Below are positions 59,564-64,000 of a DNA stretch of 64,000 nucleotides, piece by piece. Source of the DNA: Dipetalonema caudispina (Eukaryota; Nematoda; Chromadorea; Rhabditida; Onchocercidae); the NCBI GenBank assembly GCA_013365325.1, contig JABVXV010000006.1:310001-374000 (forward strand), written 5' to 3'. The notes beneath the pieces are model-generated. The model was not told where the DNA came from and did no database searches. It worked only from the letters and a program-made list of their open reading frames with translations. The position numbers were made by a program, and so were the translations under genes. Numbering within the stretch: the stretch's first letter is position 1; each line of letters starts with the position of its first letter.

Positions 59564-62459
59564 TCTCTGCAAGTGTTGAACAAATATTCCACATGTACTT
59601 TATTACTCGTATATCATCATCATATATTTCAATATGCTTCTTTTTATAAGCGTTTCCCAATCATTTTTATAAATACTAATGGCAATCAAGTGCTAAAAGG
59701 CAAAAAGTAAAGAGATTAGATAAATTAAATTGCTATCTATTTGTAGTTTCATTAGTTTAGCAATTTAATTGTACAGTAAATTTAAAATTTTAGGTTAAAT
59801 AAAGTTGATATCGATGGTGCTATCTTCGTGAACCATTTTGCTAAATCTCTTCGGGAAGAAAATAAAACCAGCCGTTTTGACTCTTTTTTTAAGAAACTTG
59901 ATTTAAATTAATTTATCGCTCTTATTAAAAACAAAATTGAGTAGATGTTTACAACCTATAAATCACAGGGAAAAAATTCCTTGAAATAGTTCCTTTTTTT
60001 TTCTCGAAAAATAGATCCGAAGAGAAAACTTGGGATCTCTATGAAGGAAGGGAAGCAATTTGTAAATGATAATCAATGTCCGATTATTGTGCAGTGACAC
60101 ATCGTGGTGGGGTCAGAGGTAAAAATCTTGACCATTCCTGATATAAATTTGTATTCCAGCATTCCAACCGAAATTCGGCTTTATCAGTAATCTATAAATG
60201 CAACGAAACGGTACACATTTGCCGAAATAGTAATGAATATTTATCACTCGCGCATAACATTTGCACTTTGTAGCAAGTTCCACATTTCAACAGTTAATCT
60301 TTCTCAGCAATAAAGATTATTTTTTCCTCTAACGATCATCCTGATCACGTCGAATTTGAAAGAGATTGCAATTCGCTGAATTGGAAATAGTTATCCTTAC
60401 AAGTCACGCCATCAATTTATGGTCATGCCTTACACTCCCTTCTCATCCATTCTACCTGAGGCCTTCATAAACTTTTAGTTTGTAGCCTATCGACTCTTGA
60501 ACTCTTCGTTTGCTGATCATTGAACATCTTACAACTGTAGTTCACATTGAAATTAATCGCCATAACATCAATAGTAACCTGACTCAAATATTCTCGCAAA
60601 AACGTCCTTGCCCCTCTTCATAATTTCAAAACCCTTGAAGAAGGCTTGAACCAACCATTGAATCAGTGAAGTGTTATCAGCACAATGTGTAAAAACAATA
60701 TATAAGAAATGATGTTTTATGTCTTTTTCATATCCTCGTGCGCAAGTTTTTTGACAGACGGAAAAACAAAAAAATCCGTGAAAAGAATCTATCGAACAAT
60801 TCGAACAATGAAGAATACAGGAAAAAATTACGCATTTTTGGTACACAAACATTGTGGTATTGTTACTTGAAAGATTCACGTAAAAATACTACACTAGACA
60901 AAGAGAATACATTCTGAAGAGCATGTGGATTCTAAAATGTTAGGAATTTCGTAGAATCACAAAATTTGCTGATTCTGTAGTCAAATTAGATTTCTCGATT
61001 ATATCTCAGATTAATTAAATTTCTCGATGCTACTTAGAACCAAGTGAACAGCAAACGTTAAGAGGAGTTAATTAAAAAACTGATCAAGTGATCTGTGCAA
61101 AAAGTATGGATTAGGCCAGACAAACCTAAGGAATAATAAAAGTAACTCAAGAATAAAACCCCAGTGAAGTAAGACTCTAGAATCACACCGATGCAGAGAT
61201 CCATTTAAAAATATAAACTCCCGCATTAAAATTCTTTTCATTTTTTAGAGAAAGACCCAGAAATTAGACCTACTCAGAATGAAATTCACAACTGCTTGCC
61301 AAGATGTTAAACCAAAAAGGGGTGGAATGTTTTATTTTTTAATGCCAGGATGGCAACAAAATGATGCTGAAGAGTGATAAAATGAGAAAAAAGACGAAAA
61401 GAAATTTGAAACATTAAAAGAACTGAAAGTTTAGGAAATCCAGACATGTGAGGATGGAAAAAAAGAAACAGAAACAAGTGAAAATAAATAAACTGCAGTA
61501 TTCAAAGTATTTTATAAAAATGCCTTTAAAAGACAAACGGCTTAATTATTATCCGTGACAGAACAATCATTTTTCGAAGATCACTTCTGCTCTAACTGCG
61601 CACAATCTTCTTAATATTAATATTTCGTAGTATATTAAAAAAAGAACGGATCTAGATCCAGACATAAAACTAATACGAAAAACCTAATGGCGACAATGCT
61701 AACGAACTAGGAAGATGTATAATATAACAGAAAAGTGAAGGATTTGTTATAAGTGGCATGACAGGTAGAAGTGGATTAAAGAACAGGGATAACCAGAACT
61801 GCAGAAGGAAGTTGTACAATCGAAAATAAAAAAAAAAAATAGCATAGAAATAGCCTAAGTAAACCTATAGAATACAAATATGAAATTTTTCTCGAAAAAT
61901 CCCACAATCCATATCAACACTACAGATAACAGTTCCAAAATAAGACATGGACCTTTAGGAAAAATTAGACTTGAACTTAATAACGCATGATAAGAATTCA
62001 TTTGAAAAAATTTAGCCGAAAATAAAGCAAGAAAGCTTTGAACTGAAAGAAGAGAACAAAGCAAAAATGCAAAAAAAAAATGTATCGCCTAACTTCCCTA
62101 AGACATTCACATAAACGTGAACAAATAACGATAACAGTCGTCATTATTTTAAAAGAACCTAAACAGAATATGTTTATGCAGAAAACACTAAAAGCAAAAA
62201 ACAAAAAAATGACTGAGTATACAAAGGCATACTCAATCACCGATAAACAATCAAATTTCACACCTACAAAAGAAGCGGGAACTCACTTCTTTTGGAAAAA
62301 TTAGAATTCCATTTAAGAGAATAAAACTAGAAATTATTATGACTTCAACTGAAGACTGAAGATTTTTACAAACTAATGAAAACTAATGACAATTCTTTAA
62401 CTCTGAAGCAGAAAAACTGCTGCGGCGATCTACTTATCTTCTAAATCCATTTTAGTTCC
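59564..62459. other. AT-rich intergenic region
   Basis: About 2.9 kb without a confident gene. A minus-strand frame of about 100 codons at 60879-60568 (Met at about 60852) encodes a Cys-containing sequence, but it has no splice context, no clear signal peptide and no recognised family. Long A-rich stretches occur from 61240 to 62280. It should include the promoter of the BRI3-like gene and the 3' flank of the next gene. Confidence 0.45.
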
Positions 62460-63981
62460 TTATACATTATCACAAGAAACACCGGCGACTCCAGCAACTA
62501 GACCAGAATTACGCCAAAAATTCAACTTTGATGTTCCCGCTGAGGATCTCTCTGGTACCCATTCCTTCTCGTCAGCACAGCTTAAAATCTGACTTAACAC
62601 TACTTCCATATCGCAACTGAAATGCAATTGAAAATTTTTAGTAGAAGTCAACTAAATGAAACTACATCTAAAGTTCAGGAAATTAAACTAAACAGAGAAC
62701 AGAAAGACTCCACACAGAACTAGGCCAATAAACATAAATAATAATCCAAAAAACTTGGATCAAAATTTAAACAGAACTAACATAGCGCTGTAGGCATCGA
62801 TATCCTGGTTTGGTATTCCCAGCGGTGAATATAATCCCTTCATGACGGATGGTGTATGAGGAGAATCCATATTGCAAACTGGCATTGAACATGGTGTTTT
62901 CAGTGCTGCTAAATCTCGCAGTACTCGATCCGTGCTACTGAAATTACTTGCAAAAAGTTTTTCAACTTTCCAAAATTAAAAAATATTTTTTCCAAGCGAC
63001 TGTTTATATCTTAAAGCTTTCTTTTATGATGAAGATAGATTTACCCTATTCAAATAACAAAATTTACTTGAACGGAAGGTCAGCGATGAATTTGTCTGCA
63101 TTGAAGTTTGTCAGTCCAGATCGTTTTATGTCTTGTTCATTCTTTGCTCTACCAACATCATTTTCTTCCGCAAAACTGTGTAATTCCAATGTTTCTGGTC
63201 GTTGGTAGTGAGTGTCCTGTAGAAATATCGATTAATTTCAGTCATTTAGAATAAAAAAATGACGAATTGAGTGATAAAGTTGAACTGACACAAAAAATTC
63301 ATTGAGATAATAATACGGACTTAAATTTATGCAATTACTAAAAATAATAAACTGCGGGGGAAAAAGAAAAAACTAACCACGATCTGTTGAGGAGGAGGAC
63401 TGTTCTCGATATCATCAACATTAGCAACATTAGCAGTTGTACTTGTATCGCATGGTGAAGCCACAATGTCTGCATACGAGAAGGGCTTTTGCGTACTGCA
63501 GTTTCCTTGACTGCTCCCTCTTTTATCCCATTCTGTTGAGGTTTTGTCAAATAACATCTACAACAGCATAAACATCAATAAATACAAAAGAATGTAAAAA
63601 AGACAAATCTAAGGCATTATGGTCAATTTGTTGTGAATACTTCCGCTATTCATTCAAGTTTTAACTTCTGCCAAAAAAAATCATCGCATTAATGCGATTT
63701 TCGACCACAGCATTAATAGAGTTTCCCAGATCATCTTTTTTACCAGCAGATTCCTAAATCAAATAAAAACACTACTAAATGCGTAATCCTTAAAAATTTA
63801 AGATTTTGCGCTCAAACACAATTTGGCTAGAAATATGCATAAAAGTGCTTGAGAATCTTCAAAACAGATATGAAATATATGCACAAACCACTGAAGATGC
63901 AGCGCCAAAATCATCGTTCGATGAAAGCGTTGAAAATGACAATTCTGCACTTGAAAAAGTGTCTTTCAATACTCCGTTTAT
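62460..63981 (-). CDS. Ser-rich, probably disordered protein, 3' part (5' end outside window)
   Basis: Six minus-strand exons, 63981-63889, 63753-about 63706, 63557-63378, 63216-63074, 62937-62782 and 62616-62460, join in phase and end at TAA. They give about 258 residues. The first begins after a TTTACAG acceptor in phase 0, so the gene continues past the right edge. The sequence is rich in Ser, Asn, Asp and Thr with few hydrophobic blocks. The more ordered parts are KFIADLPSTDRVLRDLAALK and ICDMEVVLSQILSCADEKEW. There is no signal peptide or membrane segment, so it is likely cytosolic or nuclear, perhaps RNA- or protein-binding. I do not recognise the family. The end of the second exon is uncertain (63709 or 63706), and the ATG at 63557 could be an alternative start. 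Confidence 0.6.
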
Positions 63982-64000
63982 CTGTAAAGAAGCCTTATTT

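Overview
The window is nuclear DNA of a nematode, most probably a filarial or other spirurid worm. It is strongly AT-rich and its genes are broken into many short exons with GT..AG introns whose acceptors read mostly TTTCAG or TTGCAG. Several start codons sit a few bases after an isolated acceptor, as expected where a spliced leader is added. The gene content (sos-1, lipin, a worm-type casein kinase 1, a class 3 lipase, Mediator 6, a cuticle-collagen fragment) agrees. Species assignment is inference. All gene models were built by hand from reading frame, splice signals and phase, without transcript data.

Layout from left to right. 136-1142 (+): small three-exon protein of unknown function. 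3355-23851 (+): sos-1, the Ras guanine nucleotide exchange factor, in about 33 exons, with a 9.1 kb intron (11123-20263) that holds several phase-0 exon-like segments. 25162-26086 (+): a cryptic partial gene. 27931-28089: an isolated GC-richer island open in many frames. 29143-30689 (+): a small single-pass membrane protein with two PPxY motifs. 31505-31851 (-): 3' part of a small membrane-protein gene. 32477-37920 (-): lipin, 16 exons. 37921-42785: gene-poor. 42786-45474 (+): secreted class 3 lipase. 48112-50387 (+): CK1/TTBK-like kinase. 52239-53732 (+): 139-residue unknown protein. 54281-57089 (+): mdt-6 (Mediator 6). 58165-59563 (-): BRI3/LITAF-like membrane protein, whose intron carries a decayed collagen fragment on the opposite strand. 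62460-63981 (-): 3' part of a serine-rich protein that continues beyond the right edge.

The genes do not form one pathway. Links seen are lipid metabolism (lipin as phosphatidate phosphatase, and a secreted lipase) and signalling (sos-1 and the kinase). Two close same-strand pairs, the 139-residue gene with mdt-6 and lipin with the small membrane gene, could be operons. Two proteins carry PPxY motifs of the kind bound by WW-domain ubiquitin ligases. The least explained parts are the exon-like segments in the giant sos-1 intron, the cryptic 25-26 kb gene and the antisense collagen relic.
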